The notes beneath the pieces are model-generated. The model had not been told where the DNA came from. It did no database searches and saw nothing but the letters and a program-made list of their open reading frames with translations. Of a stretch of DNA of 64,000 nt, positions 43,713 to 53,035 are shown piece by piece. The stretch comes from Nocardia sp. NBC_00565 (GTDB lineage: Bacteria > Actinomycetota > Actinomycetes > Mycobacteriales > Mycobacteriaceae), in the NCBI RefSeq assembly GCF_036345915.1, contig NZ_CP107785.1, positions 5,022,001 through 5,086,000 on the forward strand, given 5' to 3'. Within the stretch, counting starts at the first letter, position 1. Each line of letters opens with the position of its first letter. A program made the position numbers and the translations under genes.

Positions 43713-44615
43713 CTGACCGAGCATGTCCGCACGCCACGGCTGGTCATTGATATCGCGAATCAACGCGTACTCGATGGAGACGCGACGGCCGCTCTTGTCG
43801 GCGTAATACCGTGCGGCATCAAGGACTTCGGAGACCGACCAGCGGTTGTTCACCGGGACCAATGTGTCGCGCAACTCGTCGTCGGGGGTGTGCAGCGAGA
43901 CCGCGAGGGTGACCGAGAGGTCTTCGTCGGCGAGCTTGCGGATGGCGGGGGCCAGGCCGACGGTGGAGACAACCACGTTGCGCTGGGAGATGCCGAAACC
44001 ATCCGGCGCGGGCGAGGTGATGCGACGGACCGCGGCGACCACGCGCTTGTAGTTGGCAAGCGGTTCGCCCATGCCCATGAAGACGATGTTGGACAGGCGG
44101 CCGGGCCCGCCGGCGACGTCACCGTCGCGCATGGCGGCGGCCGCGGCGCGGACCTGGTCGACGATCTCGGCGGTGGAGAGGTTGCGGTTGAGGCCGCCCT
44201 GGCCGGTGGCGCAGAACGGGCAGGCCATGCCGCAGCCGGCCTGGCTGGAGATGCAGAGGGTGGCGCGGTCCGGGTAGCGCATGAGCACGCTCTCGAGCAG
44301 GGTGCCATCGCCCGCGCGCCACAAGGTCTTTCGGGTTTCGCCGCCATCACAGGCGACGTGCTTGACGACCGACATCAGCGGCGGGAACAGCGCCTCGCCG
44401 ATCTTCTCCCGCACCGTGGCGGGCAGATCGGTCATCTGCTCCGGATCGGCCTGCAGGCGTCCGTAGTACTGGCGCGCGATCTGGTCGGCGCGGAACTTCG
44501 GCAGACCGAGCTCCTCGACCGCGGCCTTGCGCCCGTCGGCATCGAGGTCGGCGAGGTGCCGCGGCGGCATGCCACGGCGCGGAGCATCGAAGACGAGGGG
44601 CAGGGAGACGGTCAT
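43506..44615 (-). CDS. rlmN: 23S rRNA (A2503-C2)/tRNA (A37-C2) methyltransferase RlmN
   Basis: The 369-residue radical-SAM enzyme methylates A2503 of 23S rRNA and A37 of some tRNAs. The iron-sulfur cysteines are Cys128, Cys132 and Cys135 (CGMACPFC), and the C-terminal methyl-carrying cysteine is Cys362 (IAAACGQL). Other motifs are FMGMGEPL and [10 protein letters not shown]. The gene is full length, but its last 69 codons correspond to the repeat that bounds the neighbouring island, so the tail may have come with the island. It is minus strand, 185 bp from the divergent LapA-like gene, and downstream of cdsA in the conserved order. Confidence 0.95.
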   Translation of the reverse strand: MTVSLPLVFDAPRRGMPPRHLADLDADGRKAAVEELGLPKFRADQIARQYYGRLQADPEQMTDLPATVREKIGEALFPPLMSVVKHVACDGGETRKTLWRAGDGTLLESVLMRYPDRATLCISSQAGCGMACPFCATGQGGLNRNLSTAEIVDQVRAAAAAMRDGDVAGGPGRLSNIVFMGMGEPLANYKRVVAAVRRITSPAPDGFGISQRNVVVSTVGLAPAIRKLADEDLSVTLAVSLHTPDDELRDTLVPVNNRWSVSEVLDAARYYADKSGRRVSIEYALIRDINDQPWRADMLGQKLHKALGSRVHVNVIPLNPTPGSKWDASPKPVEAEFVRRVNAEGVPCTVRDTRGQEIAAACGQLAAEG

Positions 44616-44800
44616 AGTTTCTCCAGTGTCCCATCTCGGGCGTCGGGTTCGGACCGGAGGTGACCAGCACGACGCCCGAGGCGACGAAGGTCACGTTCGA
44701 TCGCACCGAGCCGACCTCATGAGACGCCCCAATACCATGAGATACGCACCCCGGCGATCAAATGCGTGCGTCGGCGATAGCGATCGGCGATGATCGGAGT

Positions 44801-45145
44801 ATGACCAGCAATGCCGAGTCGCCCGAGCCGGAGTTCACCGAAGCGGTCGCGCCTCCGGCCGCGCCGACCGGCCGCAAGTCGGTGGAACCGACCGGTCGCC
44901 GGTCGGTGCTGAAGACCCGGACCGGCAACACCTGGGTCGGGCTGGTCGCCGCGGCGCTGATCGCGATCGTGCTGCTGATCTTCATCCTGCAGAACCTGGA
45001 GCAGCAGCGAGTCGACCTGTTCTTCTGGAACTTCTCACTACCGGTCGGCATCCTGGTGCTGCTCTCGGTGATCGCGGGCGCGCTGGTCATGGCACTGGTC
45101 GGCGGCATGCGCATCTTCCAACTCCGCCGCGCTGCGAAGCGCTAG
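44801..45145 (+). CDS. LapA-domain (DUF1049) membrane protein
   Basis: The 114-residue protein has a Pro/Thr/Arg-rich cytoplasmic head, then two membrane segments (VGLVAAALIAIVLLIFILQN and ILVLLSVIAGALVMALVGG) and the LapA-like stretch QNLEQQRVDLFFWNFSLPVGI between them, ending in a basic tail. ATG 44801 has GGAG upstream; the frame upstream to 44762 is not needed. It converges with cdsA 34 bp away. LapA proteins are linked to envelope or lipopolysaccharide assembly in Gram-negatives; the role here is unknown. Confidence 0.85.
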   Translation: MTSNAESPEPEFTEAVAPPAAPTGRKSVEPTGRRSVLKTRTGNTWVGLVAAALIAIVLLIFILQNLEQQRVDLFFWNFSLPVGILVLLSVIAGALVMALVGGMRIFQLRRAAKR

Positions 45146-45179
45146 CGTTCCTCGGTTCATCCGCACCCGAGCGGACGGC

Positions 45180-46463
45180 TCAGAGCAGGCTGGAGAGCAC
45201 GAGCCAGGAGACGAAAGCCGAGGGCAGCATCGAGTCGAGGCGGTCCATGATCCCGCCGTGGCCGGGCAGCAGCGTACCCATGTCCTTGATGCCGAGTTCC
45301 CGTTTGACCTGCGATTCGATCAGATCGCCGACGGTCGCGATCAGGACCAGCCCGACGCCGAGTACCACGCCGATCATCGAATTGGCCTCCAGCAACAGGG
45401 TGACCGTCAGCAGACCACCGATGACGCTGAACACCAGCGATCCACAGAAGCCCTCCCAGGACTTCTTCGGACTGATCGCGGGCACCATCGGATGGCGGCC
45501 GAACAGCACACCGGCCACATATCCGCCGACGTCCGAACAGACCACCAGGATCATGAAGGTCAGCACCCGCAGGTTGCCGTCCGGCTCGAGCAGCAGCAGG
45601 GTCGCGAAGGAGGCGAGCAGCGGGATCCAGGCCAGCGTGAAGATCGTGATCGCGGTGTCGCGCAAGAAGTTTCGCGGTGCGGTCTGCAGCCCGTGGTCGA
45701 ACAGGCGCCAGACCATGCAGATCAGTGTGGTTGCGGCGAACGCGCCGGCGACCCCGCTCGCACCCCACGGCCAACCCAGCCAGAACACCGCCTGACCACC
45801 GACGATCAGCGGAATCCGCGGGACAAGGACATCCGCCTCGCGCAGCCGCTTGGCGACCTCCCAGGTGGCGACGCCGACGCCGGCGGCCGCCACCCCGATG
45901 AACACCTTCGGCACGAACAGCAGGATCGCGATGAGCGAAAGGCCGAGGCCGAATCCGACGGCCAGCGCGGCGGGCAGGTTGCGGCCCGCGCGGGAGGCGG
46001 CGGGTGCGGGTTCGGCCGGATCTCCCTGCTGCGTACTCACCGGCTCGTCGCCCGCATCAGCTGTCAGGCCGCCACTGAGCGAACCGGCCGTCGCGGCGCT
46101 GTCAGTCGAGGTTTCCGATGTTGCAGAACCGGAAGTCGCGGGACCACCACTTACCGATCCAGACGTCGCAGCTTCGGGCGTCTCGGATCCACCGGCCGCA
46201 GGCTCGGATATCGCAGGCTCGGACGTCGCGGGCTCAGCGGCAACGGGTTCGTGGCGTACGGCTTCCGGGATCGCGTCGACCGTATTTCCGGCCGACGCGT
46301 CGGCCGCGTGCCCATCCCTCGCATCGGCTGTGCCGTTGGCCGGCCTCGGCTCCTCGGCCGCACCGGTCGCGGCGGCATTCTCGGCCACGATTGTCCCGTC
46401 GCTCAACTCGTCGTTCCGTTCGTCCCCCGCCCGGGCGGGCCCTCGATGTCTGATCGGCGGCAT
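45180..46463 (-). CDS. cdsA: Phosphatidate cytidylyltransferase with low-complexity N terminus
   Basis: The enzyme makes CDP-diacylglycerol from phosphatidate and CTP, the entry to phospholipid synthesis. It has about eight membrane segments and the CdsA signatures ISPKKSWEGF and IKDMGTLLPGHGGIMDRLDSMLPS. The 427-residue length exceeds the usual 270-310 because of an N-terminal stretch (about 15-150) of Ala/Ser/Glu/Pro/Thr with loose repeats such as ATSEPAISEPAAGGSETPEAA. ATG 46463 has GAAGGG upstream. It follows frr by 62 bp in the pyrH-frr-cdsA operon. Confidence 0.93.
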   Translation of the reverse strand: MPPIRHRGPARAGDERNDELSDGTIVAENAAATGAAEEPRPANGTADARDGHAADASAGNTVDAIPEAVRHEPVAAEPATSEPAISEPAAGGSETPEAATSGSVSGGPATSGSATSETSTDSAATAGSLSGGLTADAGDEPVSTQQGDPAEPAPAASRAGRNLPAALAVGFGLGLSLIAILLFVPKVFIGVAAAGVGVATWEVAKRLREADVLVPRIPLIVGGQAVFWLGWPWGASGVAGAFAATTLICMVWRLFDHGLQTAPRNFLRDTAITIFTLAWIPLLASFATLLLLEPDGNLRVLTFMILVVCSDVGGYVAGVLFGRHPMVPAISPKKSWEGFCGSLVFSVIGGLLTVTLLLEANSMIGVVLGVGLVLIATVGDLIESQVKRELGIKDMGTLLPGHGGIMDRLDSMLPSAFVSWLVLSSLL

Positions 46464-46525
46464 TTGGCGGTGCCCTTCGTGGTTACGCAAGCTACCGGGG
46501 CCATCGCGCACGCCGCAGTCCGGCG

Positions 46526-47083
46526 TCAGACCTCGAGCAGTTCAGCTTCCTTGTGCTTGACCAGTTCATCGACCTGGCCGACATATCTGGCGGTGGTCTT
46601 GTCGAGCTCCTTTTCGGCGCGCCCGACCTCGTCCTCACCCGCCTCGCCATCTTTCTGGATCCGCGACAGTTCGTCCATGGCCTTGCGGCGGACATTGCGG
46701 ATTGACACCTTCGCGTCCTCGCCCTTGCCCTTGGCCTGCTTGGCCAGCTCGCGACGCCGCTCCTCGGTGAGCTGCGGGACCGAAATCCGAATGATGTCAC
46801 CGTTGTTGGTGGGGTTGACACCGAGATCGGAGTTGCGAATGGCGGTTTCGATCGCGCCGAGCGTCGACTGCTCGTACGGCTTGATCACCACCATCCGCGG
46901 CTCGGGCACGGAAATGCTCGACACCTGGGTAATCGGGGTCGGCGAACCGTAGTAGTCGATGACGATCCGTTGGAACATGCCAGGATTCGCGCGACCGGTA
47001 CGGATGGACCCGAGATCGTCCTTCGCCACCGAGACGGCCTTCTCCATCTTCTCCTCGGCGTCGAAGAGCGCTTCTTCAATCAC
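46526..47083 (-). CDS. frr: Ribosome recycling factor
   Basis: The 185-residue protein releases 70S ribosomes with EF-G after termination. It matches RRF along its full length: [54 protein letters not shown] and the C-terminal helix. The start is GTG at 47083 with GGAGG 8 nt upstream; the frame is open to 47176, but that addition is not part of RRF. It lies 49 bp after pyrH. Confidence 0.96.
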   Translation of the reverse strand: MIEEALFDAEEKMEKAVSVAKDDLGSIRTGRANPGMFQRIVIDYYGSPTPITQVSSISVPEPRMVVIKPYEQSTLGAIETAIRNSDLGVNPTNNGDIIRISVPQLTEERRRELAKQAKGKGEDAKVSIRNVRRKAMDELSRIQKDGEAGEDEVGRAEKELDKTTARYVGQVDELVKHKEAELLEV

Positions 47084-47132
47084 GACCGTTTCCTCCACAG
47101 CGTCGTCATCGTCATGATCCGCGGGCGCGGGG

Positions 47133-47861
47133 TCAGGACCGAACCAATGTGCCGATCTTCTCACCGGCGACCGCACGGGCGATATTGCCCTTCGTCAACA
47201 AATTGAACACCAGGATGGGCATTTGATTGTCCATACACAGGCTGAAGGCCGTCGCGTCGGCGACCTTCAGGTCACGCTCGATGACCTCTTTGTGGGTGAT
47301 CTCGGTGTACATGGTCGCGCTCTCGTCGACCCGGGGATCCGCGGTGAACACCCCGTCGACGGCTTTAGCCATCAGCACCACATCCGCGCCGATCTCCAGC
47401 GCGCGCTGGGCGGCGGTGGTGTCGGTGGAGAAGTAGGGCATACCCATGCCGGCGCCGAAGATGACCACGCGGCCCTTCTCGAGGTGCCGCTTGGCGCGCA
47501 GTGGCAGATACGGCTCGGCCACCTGCCCCATGGTGATCGCGGTCTGCACACGCGTATCGATGCCCTGCTGTTGCAGAAAGTCTTGCAGCGCAAGGCTGTT
47601 CATCACGGTGCCGAGCATGCCCATATAGTCCGAGCGGGCACGCTCCATACCGCGCTCCTCGAGTTCGGCGCCGCGGAAGAAGTTGCCGCCGCCGATGACC
47701 ACGGCCACCTGAACTCCGCTGGAGACCACTTCGGCGATCTGCTCCGCCACCGTCTGTACCACGTCGGGATCGAGCCCGACCTTGCCGCCGCCGAACATCT
47801 CCCCGCCCAATTTGAGGAGCACCCGGCGATATCCTGGGCGGTCGGTCCCGGGGTCCGTCAT
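47133..47861 (-). CDS. pyrH: UMP kinase
   Basis: The 242-residue protein phosphorylates UMP to UDP. It has bacterial PyrH signatures: [39 protein letters not shown], and the nucleotide region [22 protein letters not shown] lies 9 nt upstream of the ATG. It starts the pyrH-frr-cdsA transcript, 247 bp downstream of tsf and beyond its terminator. Confidence 0.96.
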   Translation of the reverse strand: MTDPGTDRPGYRRVLLKLGGEMFGGGKVGLDPDVVQTVAEQIAEVVSSGVQVAVVIGGGNFFRGAELEERGMERARSDYMGMLGTVMNSLALQDFLQQQGIDTRVQTAITMGQVAEPYLPLRAKRHLEKGRVVIFGAGMGMPYFSTDTTAAQRALEIGADVVLMAKAVDGVFTADPRVDESATMYTEITHKEVIERDLKVADATAFSLCMDNQMPILVFNLLTKGNIARAVAGEKIGTLVRS

Positions 47862-48062
47862 GGGTGTTCGTCTCCTTCGGCGGTGGATTCGGGTCTCGGC
47901 AGGCAGGTGGGCCGGATAGCGACGCCCAGGCTCTCAAACGTAGAGCGCCCTTATCCTGCCCTACTCGGATTCGACGTGGGTAGAAGACCCCCTCGGACGC
48001 AACGAACCCGCCCGGTCAGGTCGGGGAATTGCGGGTGAACGCACAACGTCCGGACAGCCGAA

Positions 48063-48096
48063 ACCCCTCGTACACCGTATGCGGAATACGAGGGGT
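48063..48096 (-). terminator. Terminator after tsf
   Basis: A perfect 10-bp stem (ACCCCTCGTA ... TACGAGGGGT) with a 14-nt loop lies 13 bp past the tsf stop, and a short T-run follows on the minus strand. It separates the rpsB-tsf unit from pyrH. Confidence 0.8.
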
Positions 48097-48108
48097 ATCG
48101 CGGCGTTA

Positions 48109-48933
48109 TCAGGCCTGACCGACCTCGAAGCGGGCGAAGCGGGTCACGGTGACACCGGCGTCGTCCAGCAGGGCCTTGACGGTCTTCTTCGAATCGGTGA
48201 CCGACGCCTGCTCCAGCAGGACGACGTCCTTGAAGAAGCCGTTGACCCGGCCCTCGGTGATCTTCGGCAGCGCGGCCTCGGGCTTGCCCTCTTCCTTGGC
48301 GGTCTGCTCGGCGATGCGGCGCTCGTTCTCCACCACCTCGGCCGGCACATCGTCGCGGGTCAGGTACTTGGCCTTGAGCGCGGCGACCTGCATGCCGACG
48401 GCACGCGCGGCGTCGGCCGCGGCGTCACCCTCGCCCTGGTACTCGACCAGCACGCCGACGGCCGGCGGCAGGTCGGTGGCCCGCTTGTGCAGGTAGACAG
48501 CGACCGGGCCGTCGAAGGAGACGACGCGGCGCAGCTCGAGCTTCTCGCCGATCTTGGCGGCCAGCGCCTGCAGCGCCTCCTCGACGGTCTGACCGTCGAG
48601 CTTCAGCGCCTTCAGCGTGTCCAGGTCGCCCGGCTTGGCGGCCGCGGCGGCGGTCACGATGTTGTCGGCGAGGCCCTGGAACTCGTCGTTCTTGGCGACG
48701 AAGTCGGTCTCGGAGTTGATCTCGATCAGCACGCCGTCCTTGGCGACGACCAGACCCTCGGCGGTCGCGCGCTCGGCGCGCTTGCCGACGTCCTTGGCGC
48801 CCTTGATGCGCAGCACCTCGACGGCCTTGTCGAAATCACCATCGGTCTCGACGAGTGCGTTCTTGCAATCCATCATCCCGGAGCCGGTGAGCTCCCGCAG
48901 CCGCTTCACGTCAGCGGCGGTGTAAGTCGCCAT
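48109..48933 (-). CDS. tsf: Elongation factor Ts
   Basis: The 274-residue factor recharges EF-Tu with GTP. It has the N-terminal UBA-like start [23 protein letters not shown], then [15 protein letters not shown] and the C-terminal [14 protein letters not shown]. The length is normal for actinomycetes. GATCGCCACC precedes the ATG with a GGAGGATC ribosome site. It is the second gene of the rpsB-tsf operon. Confidence 0.96.
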   Translation of the reverse strand: MATYTAADVKRLRELTGSGMMDCKNALVETDGDFDKAVEVLRIKGAKDVGKRAERATAEGLVVAKDGVLIEINSETDFVAKNDEFQGLADNIVTAAAAAKPGDLDTLKALKLDGQTVEEALQALAAKIGEKLELRRVVSFDGPVAVYLHKRATDLPPAVGVLVEYQGEGDAAADAARAVGMQVAALKAKYLTRDDVPAEVVENERRIAEQTAKEEGKPEAALPKITEGRVNGFFKDVVLLEQASVTDSKKTVKALLDDAGVTVTRFARFEVGQA

Positions 48934-48973
48934 CGGTGGCGATCCTCCTGTGTGTCGTCTCGGGTGGTAACAC

Positions 48974-49015
48974 CACCTTGCCGACCACTCCTACCTAGGA
49001 GGGGTCGGCAAGGTG
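48974..49015 (-). promoter_or_regulatory. Long hairpin between rpsB and tsf
   Basis: A perfect 13-bp stem (CACCTTGCCGACC ... GGTCGGCAAGGTG) encloses a second 5-bp stem (CTCCT ... AGGAG) with a 4-nt loop. It starts 21 bp after the rpsB stop. No T-run follows. It could be an attenuator or RNA-stability element that lowers tsf relative to rpsB. Confidence 0.75.
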
Positions 49016-49035
49016 AACAGACGCGGTCGCGTCAA

Positions 49036-49884
49036 TTAGGCGTCGGCCGGGGTGGCAGGAGCCTCGGCAGGAGCCTCGGCGGGAGCCGCCTCGGCTTCGG
49101 CGGCGGCGGGGGCGGCCTGCGCGAGCAGCTCCTGCTCCCACTCGGCGAGCGGCTCGCCCGCGCCGGCCTCCGGCTTGTCGTCACCGGTGGAGGCACCGGC
49201 CCGGGCCTGCACGCCCTCGGCCACCGCGGAGGCGACGACCTTGGTCAGCAGCGCGGCGGAACGGATCGCGTCGTCGTTACCCGGGATCGGGTAGTCGACC
49301 AGGTCGGGATCGCAGTTGGTATCCAGGATCGCGATGACCGGGATGTTCAGCTTGCGCGCCTCGCCGACGGCGATGTGCTCCTTGTTGGTGTCGACGACCC
49401 AGATGGCCGAGGGCACCTTGGCCATATCGCGGATACCACCGAGAGTGCGCTCGAGCTTGTTCATCTCACGCGTGAGCATGAGGATTTCCTTCTTGGTGCG
49501 ACCCTCGAAGCCACCGGTCTGCTCCATCGCCTCGAGCTCCTTGAGGCGCTGCAGGCGCTTGTGCACGGTGGAGAAGTTGGTGAGCATGCCACCCAGCCAG
49601 CGCTGGTTGACGTAGGGCATCCCGACGCGAGTCGCCTCGGCCGCGATCGACTCCTGGGCCTGCTTCTTGGTACCGACGAAGAGGACGGTGCCACCGTGGG
49701 CGACGGTCTCCTTGACGAACTCGTAGGCCTTGTCGATGTAGGTCAGCGTCTGCTGCAGGTCGATGATGTAGATGCCGTTGCGGTCGGTGAAGATGAACCG
49801 CTTCATCTTCGGGTTCCAGCGCCGTGTCTGGTGTCCGAAGTGCGCGCCGCTGTCGAGCAGCTGCTTCATTGTTACGACAGCCAT
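49036..49884 (-). CDS. rpsB: 30S ribosomal protein S2
   Basis: The 282-residue protein is S2: [44 protein letters not shown] and the region [26 protein letters not shown]. The C-terminal 40 residues are a low-complexity Ala/Glu/Pro tail, common in actinobacterial S2. ATG 49884 has AGAGAGAT upstream; the frame open to 50100 is not S2. It heads the rpsB-tsf operon. Confidence 0.96.
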   Translation of the reverse strand: MAVVTMKQLLDSGAHFGHQTRRWNPKMKRFIFTDRNGIYIIDLQQTLTYIDKAYEFVKETVAHGGTVLFVGTKKQAQESIAAEATRVGMPYVNQRWLGGMLTNFSTVHKRLQRLKELEAMEQTGGFEGRTKKEILMLTREMNKLERTLGGIRDMAKVPSAIWVVDTNKEHIAVGEARKLNIPVIAILDTNCDPDLVDYPIPGNDDAIRSAALLTKVVASAVAEGVQARAGASTGDDKPEAGAGEPLAEWEQELLAQAAPAAAEAEAAPAEAPAEAPATPADA

Positions 49885-50250
49885 AGTGCCGTATCTCTCT
49901 TTCGTTGCCGGTTGACGCGGTGAATCGGTGATCCACTGCCCTGGCGCCTCCGAATCATCGGACCCGATCACGAGGATCAGGACCAGCCGATGATTCCCTG
50001 CTCCGCATACGCACTGCCGATCACGAAGTCGAGCCTCGGTTCGAACAGCGCCGTTACGAACAAGCACGGGGTGGCGCGCGAAGTCGGTCCGTGCAAGCAC
50101 AGACCGCTCGACCAGTCTACGGGCTGTGCGGGTGAGTTCCTAAATCGCCCTGTCATGGGCCGAAACGGGCGATCTCCACAACCGAGGAAGTTGTCCACAC
50201 TCGCCGGAACGGGGGTACTGCGGACGCACTCCCCGGCCGAGGCTTGAAGC
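49885..50250. other. Divergent intergenic region, rpsB promoter side
   Basis: No gene was seen. It must contain the rpsB promoter (minus) and the promoter for the small secreted protein at 50251 (plus). No clear promoter pair, hairpin or repeat was identified. Confidence 0.5.
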
Positions 50251-50682
50251 ATGAATCGCATAGCTATCTCGATAACCATGCTCATCCCACCGCTGTTCCT
50301 GTTGTCGCTGGCTGTGGCACAGCCGGTTTCGGCCGCGCCGCCGGATGGCGAAGTTGCCGCGGCGGTGCCGTGGGGACCTCCGACCGATGCGGTCGGGCGC
50401 ACATCGGAAGTCGTGTTCGGGGAGTGCACGGGTTCGGCGTGTTCCGCGCCGCGATCGGGTGATGGATCGGTCCGTGTTCCGGATCCGCTCCGGTTCGCGC
50501 CGCTGGTTGTGAACGTCACGCCGAATGGGCTGCGTGCGGACGTCGCGGTGACTGCGCTGCCCTCCGAAATCGCACGCAGTGCGGGCACCGGTTCGGCGAG
50601 TTCGTTGCCGCGGATTGTCCATGATCTGCTGCTCCGACTGCTGGACCTGGTCAAGCGCACTCCGCTCCCCCTCTCGCGCTGA
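50251..50682 (+). CDS. Small secreted protein of unknown function
   Basis: The 143-residue protein starts with a signal peptide (ISITMLIPPLFLLSLAVA, cleavage near PVSAAP). The mature part has one cysteine pair (ECTGSAC) and no recognised domain. It lies 6 bp upstream of a secreted M23 peptidase whose signal also ends QPVSAAP, so the two may share ancestry for that segment and are probably co-expressed. Confidence 0.65.
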   Translation: MNRIAISITMLIPPLFLLSLAVAQPVSAAPPDGEVAAAVPWGPPTDAVGRTSEVVFGECTGSACSAPRSGDGSVRVPDPLRFAPLVVNVTPNGLRADVAVTALPSEIARSAGTGSASSLPRIVHDLLLRLLDLVKRTPLPLSR

Positions 50683-50688
50683 TTTCGG

Positions 50689-51228
50689 ATGAATGTCAGC
50701 AGGGCGGGCGGGCCGGGTCGGCGGCTGGTGTCGATCGTCGTCGGGGTGATCGCCCTGCTGGGAGTCGTTGCGGAGCAACCGGTTTCGGCTGCTCCGCACG
50801 GCGAGTTCAGCTGGCCGCTACAGCCACGACCCGCGGTCGAGCGACGGTTCGACAAACCGGCGCAGGACTGGCTGCCCGGGCACCGCGGTGTCGATCTGGT
50901 GGGTACGCCCGGGCAGGCGGTACTCGCCGCCGGAGATGGAATCGTGGTGTTCGCGGGAAAAGTCGCGGATAAGCCGGTCGTGTCGATCGACCATCCCGGC
51001 GGGCTGCGAACCACATATGAGCCAGTGCGAGCTGAGGTTTCGGTTGGCCTCCGGGTCGGTCGCGGGACACGAATCGGCATTTTGGAATCGGGCCACGAGG
51101 GTTGCGGCGCGGCCGCCTGCCTGCACTGGGGCGCACGGCGAGAAGCGGGCGGACACAGCCGCCGGGAATACATCGATCCACTCGGCCTGCTCCACCCGAC
51201 TCCCCTACGGCTGAAACCGGTGATCTGA
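50689..51228 (+). CDS. Secreted M23-family peptidase (LytM-like)
   Basis: The 179-residue protein has a signal peptide (SIVVGVIALLGVVAEQPVSAA) and an M23 domain with zinc residues in PGHRGVDL (His and Asp) and CLHWG. It probably trims peptidoglycan. A gene of this type next to rpsB is the conserved arrangement in mycobacteria. ATG 50689 follows the small secreted protein by 6 bp. Confidence 0.82.
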   Translation: MNVSRAGGPGRRLVSIVVGVIALLGVVAEQPVSAAPHGEFSWPLQPRPAVERRFDKPAQDWLPGHRGVDLVGTPGQAVLAAGDGIVVFAGKVADKPVVSIDHPGGLRTTYEPVRAEVSVGLRVGRGTRIGILESGHEGCGAAACLHWGARREAGGHSRREYIDPLGLLHPTPLRLKPVI

Positions 51229-51291
51229 GGCGTGAGGCTGTGGCGCAGGACGCTCTTCCGAGGGGATGGTTTTGGGACGAAGATCGTGGTT

Positions 51292-51810
51292 ATGGGATAT
51301 GGGCTCGGGGAATTGCCGTTTACCTACGCCGAGGTGGGGGCGACGAAGGGTGAGCTTCCGGCGGGGTATCACCGGTTTCGGCTGCGGCGCCGCATCGGGT
51401 ATGGGCGTGTCCTGTTCGAACGCTCGGGTGCGGAGATTCTGGCATATCGAATGCAGAAGGGCACCGGCATCTTTCAGCAGGCCGATACCCCGGTCGCCGA
51501 GCCCGGCACCGGTCTGACAGTGCGGCTGGGCGTCGGGCCGGTCGGGATCACCGCACCATGCCGGGTGGTGTACGTCCTCGACGAACCCGACCGGCGCGGC
51601 TTCGCCTACGGCACGTTGCCCGGCCATCCGGAGATCGGCGAGGAACTGTTCGCCGTCGAATACGACCCAGCCGACGACAGCGTCTACGGGTTGGTGACCG
51701 CGTTCTCGCGCCCGGGTGCCTGGTACGTCCGACTCGGCGGACCGGTGGTCCGAGCCATCCAACACGCCATCGCCGAAAAGTACATCGACGCCCTCCCGAC
51801 CTCCGCGTAG
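51292..51810 (+). CDS. DUF1990 protein
   Basis: The protein of about 172 residues matches DUF1990: LPFTYAEVGATKGELPAGYHRFR, RIGYGRVLFERSGAEIL, VVYVLDEPDRRGFAYGTLPGHPE and EELFAVEYD. Its function is unknown. ATG 51292 fits the domain start; the frame is open to a GTG at 51232, and neither has a good ribosome site. It converges with the MerR gene 1 bp away. Confidence 0.75.
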   Translation: MGYGLGELPFTYAEVGATKGELPAGYHRFRLRRRIGYGRVLFERSGAEILAYRMQKGTGIFQQADTPVAEPGTGLTVRLGVGPVGITAPCRVVYVLDEPDRRGFAYGTLPGHPEIGEELFAVEYDPADDSVYGLVTAFSRPGAWYVRLGGPVVRAIQHAIAEKYIDALPTSA

Positions 51811-51811
51811 C

Positions 51812-52252
51812 TCAGCCGCGATTGCGGTCATGGACGCCGTCCGGACCCCGGACGAGCGCAGGGGGAATCCGCGCCATGATCTGCTCGCGCGCGTGCTCGC
51901 ATTCGGCAAAGCTGTGCGGGCACGCGAGTGCGTGCTCGATCAACTCTTTGGCCGCCTGCGCCTGTGCGATGCGCCGCCCGAGTTCTGCGACGTGGCGGTG
52001 CAGCAGGTCCCGGTGGTCCATCGGACTGGACGCCAACAGCAGCGTCCGTAACTCGCCCAGCGTGAAACCGGCCTCCTTGCCCATCAGAATCAGCGCCACA
52101 CGCTCCAGGTCGGCCCCGCCGTATGAACGCTGGCCACCCGCGTGCCGCGACGGATCCAGCAGACCCATGCTCTCCCAATACCGCAGCACGTGCGTCGCGA
52201 GCCCGAACCGTTCCGCCAACTCACCGATGGTCAACGACTCGCTTGACTTCAT
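51812..52252 (-). CDS. MerR-family transcriptional regulator
   Basis: The 146-residue protein has a MerR winged helix (LTIGELAERFGLATHVLRYWESMGLLDPSR, then GGQRSYGGADLERVALI) and a C-terminal helix with two cysteines (ACPHSFAECEHA) that could sense metal or redox state. It is divergent from the MBL-fold gene with only 27 bp between starts, so the two promoters overlap and it likely controls that gene. Confidence 0.85.
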   Translation of the reverse strand: MKSSESLTIGELAERFGLATHVLRYWESMGLLDPSRHAGGQRSYGGADLERVALILMGKEAGFTLGELRTLLLASSPMDHRDLLHRHVAELGRRIAQAQAAKELIEHALACPHSFAECEHAREQIMARIPPALVRGPDGVHDRNRG

Positions 52253-52279
52253 GCATACATTAACCGCGACGCTGACCGT

Positions 52280-53035
52280 ATGAACAAGCCATCTGTCGCG
52301 GTCACCCGCATAGTCAACTCCAGCGTGCTATTGGAGCTGGACGGCCACGCCATACTCACCGACCCGTGGTTCACCGAACGATGGTGGCTGCGCCGCGGCG
52401 AGCCGCTCGGCATGCAGCCCGAGGACCTGCCCCCGCTCACCGCCATCGTCGTCACCAACCTCGCCACCAACCACTGGGACCTGCGCGGACTACGGCACCT
52501 ACCAGCAAAAGACACCACACCGCTCTACGTGCCCACCCCCGCCATGGCCCGCCGCGCCAAGGCACAGGGCTTCCAGCGCGCCGAGCATCTGGGGTGGGGA
52601 CAAACCCGGGACATCGCCCGCCAAATCTCCATGCGGGTAGTGCCTTCGGGGAAAACGCTGATCTGGCCCAACAACGCCTATGCCTTCGAGACACCGAGCG
52701 GCCGGGTGTTCTTCGGCGGCGAGATCGCCGAAGTCACGCCATTGGAGCGGTACCGCGTCGACCAGCCACCCGCCGACGTCACGCTGCTTCCGGTCAACGG
52801 ATTACGTCCCCTCTTCGGCCCTCGCCTGGTCATGGGGCCGCATCAGGCCGTCGCCGGTGCGATCGCGCTCGGCGCACGGGTGCTGGTCCCAGTGCACGAC
52901 GCCCACGGCCACGACCCGCTCTCGCGACTGTTCCGCACCACCGGCACCGCCGCGGACACGAGCCGCCTGGCAGGCCCGGACCTCCTTGTGAACGACCTGC
53001 CCACCGGAAAACGCTGGGAGTACTCACCCAGCTGA
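52280..53035 (+). CDS. MBL-fold (UlaG-like) protein with lost metal ligands
   Basis: The 251-residue protein aligns with the UlaG-like metallo-beta-lactamase fold (HAILTDPWFTERWW, AIVVTNLATNHWDLRGL, VFFGGEIAEV, VLVPVHDAHGH). The ligand motif, normally S/T-H-x-H-x-D-H, reads T-N-L-A-T-N-H here, so two histidines and the aspartate are replaced, and the later GD is GE. It should not bind two metals in the usual way. It may be a non-enzymatic binding protein. It is divergent from a MerR gene. Confidence 0.75.
   Translation: MNKPSVAVTRIVNSSVLLELDGHAILTDPWFTERWWLRRGEPLGMQPEDLPPLTAIVVTNLATNHWDLRGLRHLPAKDTTPLYVPTPAMARRAKAQGFQRAEHLGWGQTRDIARQISMRVVPSGKTLIWPNNAYAFETPSGRVFFGGEIAEVTPLERYRVDQPPADVTLLPVNGLRPLFGPRLVMGPHQAVAGAIALGARVLVPVHDAHGHDPLSRLFRTTGTAADTSRLAGPDLLVNDLPTGKRWEYSPS

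Noticed and set aside
45258..46952. Plus-strand ORF of 564 codons opposite cdsA and frr
   Set aside because: Antisense to two well-recognised genes, no domain-like sequence.
47084..47176. Longer N terminus for frr
   Set aside because: The added 31 residues are not part of RRF, and GTG 47083 has an excellent ribosome site.
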